Origin: Eikenella longinqua
Lineage (GTDB): Bacteria > Pseudomonadota > Gammaproteobacteria > Burkholderiales > Neisseriaceae
Reading direction: 5' to 3'
Length of the DNA: 64,000 nt
Assembly: GCF_001648355.1 (NCBI RefSeq)
Contig: NZ_LXSL01000030.1
Coordinates: 1 to 64,000 of the forward strand
The notes below the pieces were generated by a model that was given only the letters and a program-made list of their open reading frames with translations, did no database searches and was not told where the DNA came from. The translations under genes and the position numbers were made by a program. Shown in pieces: positions 8,964 to 17,006 of the stretch. Positions within the stretch are counted from its first letter, which is position 1; each line of letters begins with the position of its first letter.

Positions 8964-9761
8964 ATGAAAACTTCTACCCTACTCGCCCTCACCCTCGCCG
9001 CCTTCGGCCTCTCCGCCTGCGCTGGCGGCAGCAGCGGCAGTATTTTAGGCGACGGCAGCCACAATCCGAGCCCTAACCCAAATCCAAACCCACAGCCGAA
9101 CCCGCAACCGGATCCCGTGGTTTCCCGCACAAATCACCGGCTGCAAATTACTCCAGGTAGTTATGCCTTTATCGCTGCCAATGCACAACAGTTTGCCGAT
9201 AGCGGCCGAATCAACCAACTCATCGTAGAAGGTAAAACCATCGATATTATTCCCGATGGTATCACTGCCGGCACCACCTATTCAGAACCCCCCACCCCCT
9301 CACGCGAACGTGCGGTCGGCAGCTCTTCCCTGTCCTATACCCGATTCGGTTATGTTCGCGACAATACGGCCAACGGCTACATGGTAGCGCAAGGCGAAAC
9401 CGCAACCGATATGCCGACCACGGGTTCAGCCGTTTATAACGGGTATGCTGTGCTCGCCAAAGTGGGCGGCTCCGGACTCTCCACAGGCTCATCCCGCTTT
9501 GATGTCAACTTCGATGGCGCTCAACCGGGCATATCCGGCATCATCAATGTCGACTCAGACACCATTACATTAGGTGATTTCGGCAGAGGCCAAATTGCCG
9601 GTTCCAACTTCAGCGGCACCGGTTCCGGCACCGGCAGTGGTCCTGTCTCTTTCCAAGGCAGCTTCTACGGCCCGAATGCCGCAGAATTGGGCGGTGTTTT
9701 CCACAAACAAGGTGAATACAGCGGCGCATTCGGTGCAGCCAAACAACCGCAACAACCATAA
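8964..9761 (+). CDS. Surface lipoprotein, TbpB-like beta-barrel domain
   Basis: The 265-aa product has a lipoprotein signal (LSAC, Cys19), a Gly/Ser stretch and an Asn-Pro repeat linker (res. about 34-51), then a long beta-rich region. It ends with GSFYGPNAAELGGVFHKQGEYSGAFGAAKQ, which is characteristic of the C-lobe barrel in transferrin-binding-protein-B-like lipoproteins (TbpB, HpuA-like and factor-H-binding types) that are often exported by Slam. No Slam or TonB receptor gene is in the window, so the ligand is unknown. Codon use is more relaxed than in truB. Aside from the barrel motif, the middle part is not recognised. Confidence 0.72.
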   Translation: MKTSTLLALTLAAFGLSACAGGSSGSILGDGSHNPSPNPNPNPQPNPQPDPVVSRTNHRLQITPGSYAFIAANAQQFADSGRINQLIVEGKTIDIIPDGITAGTTYSEPPTPSRERAVGSSSLSYTRFGYVRDNTANGYMVAQGETATDMPTTGSAVYNGYAVLAKVGGSGLSTGSSRFDVNFDGAQPGISGIINVDSDTITLGDFGRGQIAGSNFSGTGSGTGSGPVSFQGSFYGPNAAELGGVFHKQGEYSGAFGAAKQPQQP

Positions 9762-9777
9762 TCTTGGTATCTGACAA

Positions 9778-9810
9778 ACAGGCTACCTGAAAAAATTTCA
9801 GGTAGCCTGT
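9778..9810. terminator. Bidirectional DUS hairpin terminator
   Basis: A forward DUS (9780-9791) and a reverse DUS (9797-9808) form a near-perfect stem with flanking ACA/TGT and a short A-rich loop. It sits between two convergent genes, the lipoprotein (+) and ygfZ (-), and likely terminates both. Confidence 0.75.
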
Positions 9811-9832
9811 TCCTTATCCTGCACGAAGATGC

Positions 9833-10693
9833 TTATTCCGCCCCTTCGGCCTCAAGCCACAGCCGCAGTGTTTCCAAGCCCTGCCCGCCGGCCTGCAAAG
9901 CCTTCCCCGCCGCCGCGTGTTTGATCACCGCAAGCTGCACAAACACCCCTTCGTGCGCCGCATTGTTGATGACGATGCCCGCCTCTTCGCCCTCTGCTTC
10001 CACTTTGCTGCCGATGGCCACCGCCTGCGTGCTGCGGGTGAGCGCCAGGCCGCGCCGCACTTGGCCTCGGTATTGGGCGCGGGCGATGATTTCCTGCCCC
10101 GGGTAGCAGCCTTTTTTGAAGTGCACCGCGCCGAGCCGGTGTTGGTTCAGCATTTGCGCCACGCAGCTCTCGACGGTGGCCTGCGCAATCCACGGCCTGC
10201 CCTGCAAAATTTCGGCGGCCAGCCAGGCTTCGGCGGCGGCAGGCTGCTCGGCATCGGGCAGCGGCTGCGGGCTAAGCAGGATTTGGTTGCCGCCGGCCAG
10301 CGTGATGCGGATCAGCCCCTCGGCGCTTTCTGGCGCGGCCAGCTTCAGCGCCGCCGGGTCGATGCCCTCCGCCGCCGCGCCGCTGAGGCCGTATGCCTGC
10401 CAAGCGCTGTCGGTATGGAACACGGTTTTGCTGCGCAACACAAACATGCGCAGCCGCTTCACCGTGCTTTCCAGCAAATCCGCCGCCATCAGCAGCAGAA
10501 AACCCTCGGCGCGGCGCACCACCAGCATGTTGGCCAACACGCGCCCGCGCGGTGAGTTGTAGGTGGCGAAGCAGGCCTCGCCGGGCTGCAAATCCAAGAT
10601 GTGGTTGGAAAGCTGGTTGTGCAGGAAATCGGCGGCGTCTTGTCCATCCACTTCCACCACACCGAAAAAGGGCAAACGGAACGGGGCATTCAT
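9833..10693 (-). CDS. ygfZ: Folate-binding tRNA-modification/Fe-S protein YgfZ
   Basis: The 286-aa GcvT-like product is involved in repair or assembly of Fe-S enzymes such as MiaB, with tetrahydrofolate. The diagnostic KGCYPGQE motif with its conserved Cys is at res. 194-201 (Cys196), followed by the C-terminal barrel. The N-terminus (FFGVVEVDGQDAADFLHNQLSN) matches the family. The following minus-strand gene upstream (10715-10966) may be in the same transcript, 21 nt away. Confidence 0.92.
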   Translation of the reverse strand: MNAPFRLPFFGVVEVDGQDAADFLHNQLSNHILDLQPGEACFATYNSPRGRVLANMLVVRRAEGFLLLMAADLLESTVKRLRMFVLRSKTVFHTDSAWQAYGLSGAAAEGIDPAALKLAAPESAEGLIRITLAGGNQILLSPQPLPDAEQPAAAEAWLAAEILQGRPWIAQATVESCVAQMLNQHRLGAVHFKKGCYPGQEIIARAQYRGQVRRGLALTRSTQAVAIGSKVEAEGEEAGIVINNAAHEGVFVQLAVIKHAAAGKALQAGGQGLETLRLWLEAEGAE

Positions 10694-10714
10694 GGCTTCA
10701 CTCCCTTGATGTGT

Positions 10715-10966
10715 TTAATAATTTTTCTCGCCGAAAAAAGCGTAGGTGGCATCGTAGAACAGCTCGCTCTGCGCGCTGTCTTCGTATTCCAAGCGGTTCA
10801 GCTCGCTGTCGAAACCGGCGCGGACGGCCTCCAGCGCGTCTTGCACCAAATCGGCGGGCAGGCTGCCCAGCAGGCTTTTCATCGCGCTGCCCAACACCAG
10901 GTTTTGCACGCGCAAGGCTTCGCAGCTTTCTTCCAAATAGCTGATTCTTTGTTCGATTTCTTCCAT
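10715..10966 (-). CDS. Small coiled-coil hypothetical protein
   Basis: The 83-aa product has an N-terminal heptad-like helix (MEEIEQRISYLEESCEALRV) and an acidic, aromatic C-terminus. The frame is open to 11056, but ATG 10966 has an AAGGA/GAGGA ribosome binding site just upstream and gives a sensible protein. SlyX-like heptads are suggestive, but I cannot assign a family. It lies directly upstream of ygfZ on the same strand. Confidence 0.65.
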   Translation of the reverse strand: MEEIEQRISYLEESCEALRVQNLVLGSAMKSLLGSLPADLVQDALEAVRAGFDSELNRLEYEDSAQSELFYDATYAFFGEKNY

Positions 10967-11089
10967 TTCCTCATCCTTTTCAAAGGCGGCGCACGGCGCC
11001 GGAACATGCGGCGGATTATAAGCCCAAGCCCTCCGCTTGGACAGCAGGCAGCCCACTCCTCCCCAATTTATGAAATAATACCGCCTACC

Positions 11090-11131
11090 AGTTTTTCAGG
11101 TAGCCTCTGCGGCACAACAGGCTACCTGAAA
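11090..11131. repeat. Inverted DUS pair
   Basis: Reverse DUS (about 11094) and forward DUS (about 11119) face each other upstream of the 11182 gene, between divergent genes. They lie in its leader, where a terminator would be out of place, so here they probably serve uptake only. Confidence 0.6.
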
Positions 11132-11181
11132 AAGAAAAGATGGATTAAAAACACCGCCTCACCATTCTTCGGGAAACCGCC

Positions 11182-12144
11182 ATGACCTCACCCCAAGACA
11201 ACATCGTCTTCACCCTCACCGACGACACCCCCGCCCCCCAGCCCGCGCCCGCCGCCGAAGCAGAAGACTGGGAAAAAGGCCTGGAGCGCCTGCAACAAAA
11301 TCGCCGCCACCTTGCCCGCCAAAGCCACCAGCCTGCCGCCGAAGCCGCCCAATCCAACCGCCATGCCGCCGCAGCGCCCGCCCCGTTCGTGCAGCCTGCT
11401 GCGCCCGTGCCGCCCGTGGCCACGCCCGCTCCCGAACCGCGCCCGCAAGCCGCGCCAAGCGTGCAAACGACAGCATCCGCCCCCCGCCCCGCCCCGTCCC
11501 ACCTGCTCAGCAGCAGCCGCGGCCGCCGCCTCAACCTCAGCGAGCAAAAGCAGGCCTACCAAGCCTACCTTGAGCATTGGCAGCAGCAGCACAACCTGCA
11601 AACCGCCGCCTCCGAAGCCGAGCTGAACAACCCGCAAATCCTGTTTCAAGAAGACTGGCTCAACGCCCAAAACGCCCTGCACATCGGCCGCGACCAGCCC
11701 ATAGCCGAGCAGGCCACCGTATGGCTGGCCGAGCCACGCAGCCGCGTTACCCCCGAGCAGGAAATCACCGAGCAGATTGAGCAGGCGCAAGAAGCCCTCG
11801 CCGCCACGCCAGAAGCCGCCGACACAGACGGCAGCACTGCCGCGCTGGCCGCCGCCGCCGAAAAAATCGTCTTGCTCAACGTGTATGCCCCGCCCGCCCA
11901 GCCCGGCCGTCCCGTGCTCTGCCTCAGCGAGCCCGCCCTGCTCGCCGCCCTGGCCAACAAACTGCGCCCCCACCTGGCCGACGCCGTATCCGGCATGGTG
12001 AAAACCGCGCTGCAAAAGCAAACCGCGCTGATAATTCAAAATATGCAGCAATCCTTCCTGGAAGAAGTGCCCAAGCTGGTGGACGACGTGCTCGCCCACA
12101 ACCTCGCCCGCGCACTCGCCGCCGTGAAGAAAGAGCAGCTCTAA
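11182..12144 (+). CDS. Ala/Pro-rich hypothetical protein with helical C-terminal domain
   Basis: The 320-aa product has a low-complexity Ala/Pro/Gln linker (res. about 14-110) between a short acidic N-terminus (DNIVFTLTDDT) and a predicted helical region. It ends in a compact amphipathic block (about 245-320: LAALANKLRPHLADAVSGMVKTAL, then SFLEEVPKLVDDVLAHNL). No signal peptide. The layout of short N-terminal segment, acidic/proline-rich spacer and helical oligomerisation tail recalls polar scaffold proteins such as PopZ, but similarity is only architectural. Function unknown. Confidence 0.6.
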   Translation: MTSPQDNIVFTLTDDTPAPQPAPAAEAEDWEKGLERLQQNRRHLARQSHQPAAEAAQSNRHAAAAPAPFVQPAAPVPPVATPAPEPRPQAAPSVQTTASAPRPAPSHLLSSSRGRRLNLSEQKQAYQAYLEHWQQQHNLQTAASEAELNNPQILFQEDWLNAQNALHIGRDQPIAEQATVWLAEPRSRVTPEQEITEQIEQAQEALAATPEAADTDGSTAALAAAAEKIVLLNVYAPPAQPGRPVLCLSEPALLAALANKLRPHLADAVSGMVKTALQKQTALIIQNMQQSFLEEVPKLVDDVLAHNLARALAAVKKEQL

Positions 12145-12189
12145 GCCCGTTCTCACTATGGAAAGGCTACCTGAAAAATAGTGTTTCTG

Positions 12190-12248
12190 TTTTAGCTTCG
12201 CAGAAACTCAGCCTTGGCTGCGCCAAGACATCGTTTTTCAGGTAGCCT
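12190..12248. repeat. Composite repeat joined to DUS
   Basis: TTTTAGCTTCGCAGAAACTC, then a short palindromic part (CCTTGGCTGCGCCAAGA), then a reverse DUS. It is a near-identical copy of the elements at 21420, 24917 and, inverted, 26108 and 6375. Confidence 0.85.
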
Positions 12249-12283
12249 TTATCTTTATCAACACCCCGCCGCCGCCGGGCTGG

Positions 12284-12388
12284 TATAGTGGATTAACAAA
12301 AACCAGTACGGCGTTGCCTCGCCTTCCCGTACTACCCGTACTGTCTGCGGCTTCGTCGCCTTGTCCTGATTTTTGTTAATCCACTATA
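12284..12388. mobile_element. Correia-type mini element (CREE), short form
   Basis: A 105-bp element has terminal inverted repeats beginning TATAGTGGATTAACAAAAA at both ends. The interior shows CAGTACGGCGTTGCC on one side and GACAAGGCGACGAAGCCGCAG (complement) on the other. This is the layout known for the short (about 105 bp) Correia repeat enclosed element of Neisseria. It ends 39 nt before the UPF0340 start codon. Correia ends are known to carry promoter activity, so it may affect that gene. Confidence 0.85.
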
Positions 12389-12427
12389 GAATCCCCTCAT
12401 CCCCACCGCAACCCAAGGAGAAAGATC

Positions 12428-12991
12428 ATGGATTTAACCCAACTGGCCGCCCACACCCGCGCCCTCGCCCTCGACATCCTGCACCAATCCGCCATCGGCG
12501 AAGGGCAGATATTCGTGCTCGGCCTTTCCACCAGCGAAGTCATCGGCGGGCGCATCGGCAAAGATTCCAACCAGGAAGTGGGCGAAGTCATCGTGAAAAC
12601 CCTGCTCGACATCCTCAACGAGCGCAAAATCTACCTCGCCGTGCAAGGCTGCGAACACATCAACCGCGCCCTTGCCGTGGAGCGCGAGCTGGCCGAAAAA
12701 TACGGGCTCGAAATCGTGAACGTGTTGCCCGGGCTGCACGCCGGCGGCAGCGCCCAACTGGCCGCCTTCAAATACATGCGCGACCCCGTGGAAGTGGAAT
12801 TCATCACCGCCCACGCCGGCCTCGACATCGGCGACACCTCCATCGGCATGCACATCAAACACGTGCAAATCCCCCTGCGCCCGCAGCAGCGCGAGCTCGG
12901 CGCCGCCCACGTTTGCGCCCTGGCCAGCCGCCCGCGCCTCATCGGCGGCGAACGCGCCGGCCACTACAAAGACAGCATCCGCCGCGTGTGA
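12428..12991 (+). CDS. UPF0340 / YwlG family protein
   Basis: The 187-aa cytoplasmic product matches the YwlG family (TIGR01440-like): FVLGLSTSEVIGGRIGKDSNQEVGEVIV near the N-terminus, LAVQGCEHINRALAVE in the middle and AHAGLDIGDTSIGMHIKHVQIPLRP near the end. The biochemical role of the family is unknown to me. AAGGAG lies about 9 nt before the ATG. The gene stands alone between a Correia-type element and a composite DUS repeat. Confidence 0.85.
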   Translation: MDLTQLAAHTRALALDILHQSAIGEGQIFVLGLSTSEVIGGRIGKDSNQEVGEVIVKTLLDILNERKIYLAVQGCEHINRALAVERELAEKYGLEIVNVLPGLHAGGSAQLAAFKYMRDPVEVEFITAHAGLDIGDTSIGMHIKHVQIPLRPQQRELGAAHVCALASRPRLIGGERAGHYKDSIRRV

Positions 12992-13009
12992 CGCCGCCAG
13001 CCGCGCAAA

Positions 13010-13118
13010 AGGCTACCTGAAAACGATGTTTCCGAAGGAAGCTGAGTTTCTGCGAAGCTAAAACGATGTTTCCGAAGGAAACGGAGTTTCTGCGCAGCTA
13101 AAATTTTTCAGGTAGCCT
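13010..13118. repeat. Composite DUS repeat, tandemly expanded
   Basis: A forward DUS (13010) is followed by two imperfect tandem copies of CGATGTTTCCGAAGGAA...AGTTTCTGCG[A/C]AGCTAAAA and closed by a reverse DUS (to 13118). It is the only copy with two complete internal units in this half of the window. It borders the AT-rich SUKH-like gene. Confidence 0.8.
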
Positions 13119-13134
13119 CCAAACCCAGGCATCC

Positions 13135-13599
13135 ATGCCATACCTAACCACAAAGTACAAAGCCGCCATGTTGGACGAAAATTTTAAAGAGTATCTTGAT
13201 GATGAATTAGGCAGAATCATGCCCGATATTCAAAAGGAATACCGCGATTTGTTTGCCTCTCTAGGATTTAACGAAACAAACCGCAGCTTCACCGAATTCT
13301 GGTCTGTATATAGCGATGAAATTTATGGGAAGTTTGGCTATTTAGTGGATTTATCCATGGATTTGGAAGACCCCTCGAGCAGCCAAACCGAAAGCTTAAG
13401 AGCCAACATCGGGCTGCCAAATCAATATTTCTCATTATTAAACAATGAGCTGGATGATTATATTCTGTATGACAAAGATACAGATGAAGTATTTTTCATT
13501 GAAGCTGAAAATATTAAAAAATTTATTGAAACCAAACAATTCAATAAACACTGGAACAGCTTTGAAGCTTTTATCAAAGACCACTTAAATTATCCGTAG
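13135..13599 (+). CDS. SMI1/KNR4 (SUKH)-like protein
   Basis: The 154-aa acidic product looks like the C-terminal part of SUKH immunity proteins: IGLPNQYFSLLNNELDDYILYDKDTDEVFFIE, then a helical FNKHWNSFEAFIKDHL. SUKH proteins often neutralise polymorphic or contact-dependent toxins. Base composition is clearly more AT-rich than the flanking GC-rich genes, which suggests acquisition. No toxin gene is adjacent. A composite repeat lies immediately upstream and gene debris downstream. Confidence 0.65.
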   Translation: MPYLTTKYKAAMLDENFKEYLDDELGRIMPDIQKEYRDLFASLGFNETNRSFTEFWSVYSDEIYGKFGYLVDLSMDLEDPSSSQTESLRANIGLPNQYFSLLNNELDDYILYDKDTDEVFFIEAENIKKFIETKQFNKHWNSFEAFIKDHLNYP

Positions 13600-13649
13600 C
13601 CGCATCCTATTCCCGTGCCAAGGAAGCTAATTCATCGTCCGCCCTACGG

Positions 13650-13820
13650 CTACCTGAAAATAAGCAGTTCACAGACATGGCCGATGGAGATTTTGCACAA
13701 GAATTTTGATTCACTGGAAATTGTTGCCGATCTCCCTCTCCACCAATTTATGGTGCTGGACGCAAAATAATTCGCTTCATATTCGACAACGCACGGTTCA
13801 GCGGCTTCGGCAATTTCCCA
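13650..13820. pseudogene. Possible gene remnant after the SUKH-like gene
   Basis: This AT-rich stretch has no full-length frame. A short plus-strand reading (HKNFDSLEIVADLPLHQFMVLDAK, ending near 13770) looks protein-like, but it is closed by a stop. It shares the base composition of the SUKH-like gene. It may be a decayed second immunity gene; evidence is weak. Confidence 0.25.
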
Positions 13821-13822
13821 GC

Positions 13823-13856
13823 AAAAGGCTACCTGAAATTTTTCAGGTAGCCTTTT
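13823..13856. terminator. DUS hairpin terminator
   Basis: A 16-bp perfect stem, AAAAGGCTACCTGAAA (13823-13838) with TTTCAGGTAGCCTTTT (13841-13856), has a minimal loop. It lies 16 nt beyond the 3' end of the minus-strand gene 13873-14508, whose transcript would end with a T run. Confidence 0.8.
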
Positions 13857-13872
13857 ATGCAACCCCATCAAG

Positions 13873-14508
13873 CTATCTGTTCCGCCGCGCCGCTTCCGCG
13901 CGCTGCATGATTTCTTCATAAAATTCGGGCGGCACGGCGTCTTTCAGGCGCACGCTTTTCAGGCCGAGCTCGCGCAGCATCTGTTCGGCGGGCACTTCGG
14001 CGCGCGAGTTGGGTACGCGCCTGCCGTAGCGGCCGTATTCTTCCACGGCGTAGGTGTGCGCATTGAGGCGGCTGTAGCGCTTGCCACCCGTCCACCATTC
14101 GTTGCCGTCCACATAGGCCACGTTTTCCACAAAAATGCCGTTTTCGTAGTGGAACGCTTGGCCGTGGCGCCGGTTTTGTCGGTTTTGAAAATAGATTTCC
14201 ACTTTCTGCGCACTGAGGCTGGGGTCGAGATAGGCCTGATAACAGATTTTTTCTCCGCCGCTCAATGGAGCGCAGCGGCTGGGGCTGTTGCGCACGAAGG
14301 CGCTGGAATCGCGGAATACGCCGGGCCCGGGCCGGGCAAATTGGGTGCGACTGCCTTGCCCGCTGCCGGATGGGCGCTGGCCTTGAACGTTGTAACCGTA
14401 GCCGGCCAAACCGGGGTCGTGCTGCAAGGCGCCGCGCGTGGCATCGTGGGCGTGGGCCGGCAGGGCGGCAATGGCCAGCACGGCGGCAAGGGAGAGGGAT
14501 GGGCGCAT
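13873..14508 (-). CDS. Secreted hypothetical protein
   Basis: The 211-aa product has a signal peptide (MRPSLSLAAVLAIAALPAHA) and a basic mature part. The segment CAPLSGGEKICYQAYLDPSL holds a Cys pair. Next is an aromatic block with YENGIFVENVAYVDGNEWWTGGKRYSRLNAHTYAVEEYG, then a C-terminal helix. The frame is open to 14589, but ATG 14508 has AAAGGAA upstream and gives the signal peptide. I do not recognise a family. Location: periplasm or outside. Confidence 0.7.
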   Translation of the reverse strand: MRPSLSLAAVLAIAALPAHAHDATRGALQHDPGLAGYGYNVQGQRPSGSGQGSRTQFARPGPGVFRDSSAFVRNSPSRCAPLSGGEKICYQAYLDPSLSAQKVEIYFQNRQNRRHGQAFHYENGIFVENVAYVDGNEWWTGGKRYSRLNAHTYAVEEYGRYGRRVPNSRAEVPAEQMLRELGLKSVRLKDAVPPEFYEEIMQRAEAARRNR

Positions 14509-14741
14509 GGGTTTCCTTTGGTATGAAGCTGGTTTGCGGGCGGCAGATTTTAGCACGGTGCAAGCGCTTGGGCTTTGGGCGTGAACCACCTCAGGCTACC
14601 TGAAAACCTCCGCTCCAAGGAATTGAAAACACCATGCCGCGAAGTGTTCGAGAGGCTGCAAATTTCAGGTAGCCTCATCCCGCCCCGCCAATGCTGCTAC
14701 AATGCCCGCCTTTCCATTTCCCCATCCAAAGGCTGCCCAAT

Positions 14742-16784
14742 ATGCCCGCCGACCGCCACGCCGTATTTGAAAACCTCGCCGCCCCCGAAACCGCCGCCTT
14801 TGCCGCCGCCGAACACGCGCAAACGCAAGCCTGGCTGGAAAGCCAGCCCGATTACGAGCCGCTGCGCCGCGATATTTTGGCCGTGCTGCAAGACGAGCAG
14901 CAGATTCCGTTTTGCCAGGAGCACCGCGCGCGGATGTATCACTTCTATCAGAGCGAGGAATTTCCCAAGGGCGTGTACCGCGTGTGCAGCGCGGCTTCGT
15001 ATCGCGCCGGGCTGCCGGAATGGGAAGTGCTGTTTTCGGTGGCGGATTTCGACGAAATTTTGGGCGCGGATGTGTATTTAGACGGCGTGTCGCACTATGT
15101 GGAGCAGCCGCACAAGGTGCTGCTTTCGCTCAGCCCGGGCGGCGGCGATGCGGCGTTCACGTTGGAGTTTGATTTGGAAACGCGCCAAGTGGTGCCCAAC
15201 GGCTTCCACTTCCCCGCCGGCAAAAACCACATCGCTTGGCGCGATGAAAACAGCGTGTGGGTGTGCCCGGCTTGGGACGAGCGCCAGCTCACGGCTTCGG
15301 GCTACCCGCGCGAGGTGTGGCTGCTGCGGCGCGGTCAGAGCTTCGAGGAGGCTCAGCCGGTGTTGCAAACAGAAGCGCAATCGGTGTGGGTGCACGCCTG
15401 GCGCTATCTGGATGCGCAAGGCGCGCCGATTGATTTGCTGGAAGAAAGCGCGGGCTTTTTCAGCCGGCAATATTTTCAGGTAGCCTCAGACGGGGCGCTG
15501 CTGCCCTTGGGGCTACCTGAAAATGCGGAAATCTGCGGCTATCTGGGCGGCTGGCTGCTGGTGCTGCTGCGCAGCGGCTGGCAGCGGGCCAACCATGCTT
15601 ACGCCGCCGGCAGCCTCTTGGCAGTGAAGCTGAACAAGGGCGCGCTCGGGCAGGCGCACTGCCTGTTTGCGCCGCAGGCCGGGCAATCGGTGGAAGGCGT
15701 GGAAACCACGCGCCATTTCGTGGCCGCCACCTTGCTGGATAATGTTTCAGGTAGCCTCAAGGCCTGGCGGCTGCACCAGGGACAATGGCAGGACGCCGCC
15801 GTTCCCGAGCTGCCGCTGGAAGGCGCGGCCGGCGTGGTGGAAATCGTCGATCAGCCGTGGGGCGGCGACGTGCTCTATATTGCCGCCAGCAGCTTCCTCT
15901 CGCCGCTCACGCTCTACACGCTGGATTTGCAGCGGCAGGAATGGTGCGTGATGCGACGCCAGCCCGCCCAGTTCAGCCCCGAAGGCTTGGCCGTGCGCCA
16001 GTTTCACGCCGTATCGGCCGACGGCGAACGCATTCCGTATTACCACGTGGGCGGCAACGAGCCAAACGTGCCCACGCTGGTGTATGCCTACGGCGGCTTC
16101 GGCGTGCCCGAGCTGCCGCATTATCTGGGTATCATCGGCCGGCACTGGCTCGCCCAAGGCGGCGCCTTCGTACTGGCCAACATCCGCGGCGGCGGCGAAT
16201 TCGGCCCCGCCTGGCACAGCGCCGCCCAAGGCGCTGAACGCAAACACAAAAGCGCCGAAGACCTGGTGGCCGTGGCGCAGGATTTGGCCGCGCGGGGCTT
16301 GGCCGCGCCCGAACGCATCGCCCTGCAAGGCGGCAGCAACGGCGGGCTGGTGTGCGCCGCCGCCTACTGCCGCGCCCCGCAGAGCATCGGCGCGATGGTG
16401 TGCGAAGTGCCGCTCACCGACATGCTGCGCTATCCGCACCTCTCCGCCGGCGCCTCCTGGCTCGAAGAATACGGCAACCCCGACACCGAGCCCGACAGAG
16501 GCTACCTGAAAAAACTCTCGCCCTACCACAACCTGCACGCCTCCCAAGCCTACCCGCCCGCCCTCATCACCACCAACCTGAGCGACGACCGCGTGCACCC
16601 CGCCCACGCCCTCAAATTCCACGCCCGCCTGCGCGAAATCGGCGCGGAAAGCCGCCTCTATGCCCCCGAAGCCGGCGGCCACACCGGCAACGCCTCGCAG
16701 GAAGAAGTGGCCGCCGAGCTCGCCGCCGTGCTGCTCTTCCTCTGGCGCAGCATAGGCGCCCCGGCAGTAGGAAAGCGCGCATAG
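14742..16784 (+). CDS. Prolyl oligopeptidase family serine peptidase (S9)
   Basis: The 680-aa product has an N-terminal beta-propeller region (about res. 60-400) and a C-terminal alpha/beta-hydrolase domain. The catalytic triad is readable: Ser532 in GGSNGG, Asp616 in SDDRV and His647 in GGHTG. YAYGGFGVPELPHY and NIRGGGEFGPAWH are S9A signatures. No signal peptide is seen, so it is probably cytoplasmic. Four DUS lie inside the gene and are translated in four different readings (YFQVAS, GLPENAE, VSGSLKA, RGYLKK). An upstream ATG at 14691 is in frame, but 14742 (MPADRHAVF) is the better start. Confidence 0.9.
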   Translation: MPADRHAVFENLAAPETAAFAAAEHAQTQAWLESQPDYEPLRRDILAVLQDEQQIPFCQEHRARMYHFYQSEEFPKGVYRVCSAASYRAGLPEWEVLFSVADFDEILGADVYLDGVSHYVEQPHKVLLSLSPGGGDAAFTLEFDLETRQVVPNGFHFPAGKNHIAWRDENSVWVCPAWDERQLTASGYPREVWLLRRGQSFEEAQPVLQTEAQSVWVHAWRYLDAQGAPIDLLEESAGFFSRQYFQVASDGALLPLGLPENAEICGYLGGWLLVLLRSGWQRANHAYAAGSLLAVKLNKGALGQAHCLFAPQAGQSVEGVETTRHFVAATLLDNVSGSLKAWRLHQGQWQDAAVPELPLEGAAGVVEIVDQPWGGDVLYIAASSFLSPLTLYTLDLQRQEWCVMRRQPAQFSPEGLAVRQFHAVSADGERIPYYHVGGNEPNVPTLVYAYGGFGVPELPHYLGIIGRHWLAQGGAFVLANIRGGGEFGPAWHSAAQGAERKHKSAEDLVAVAQDLAARGLAAPERIALQGGSNGGLVCAAAYCRAPQSIGAMVCEVPLTDMLRYPHLSAGASWLEEYGNPDTEPDRGYLKKLSPYHNLHASQAYPPALITTNLSDDRVHPAHALKFHARLREIGAESRLYAPEAGGHTGNASQEEVAAELAAVLLFLWRSIGAPAVGKRA

Positions 16785-17006
16785 GTTGTTTGTTTATATT
16801 GGTTTTTTCACACAGTTTGCAAAGCCGCCGCGCTATGCTAATATGCGCACCGTTGTTTTCAGGTAGCCTGATTGCGCCGCGTATCGGCAAAGCCGCCGCT
16901 CATCCGCAACATACGGATAGCAAACTGCGGGCAAATCCGTTACAATGCCGCCTTTTAGAGAACTACCTTTAATTTTTTCCCGTTTATTAAGGACAAGGAC
17001 CCCACA

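Noticed and set aside
12284..12388. Insertion sequence with transposase
   Set aside because: The element is 105 bp and cannot code for a protein; it fits a non-autonomous mini element.
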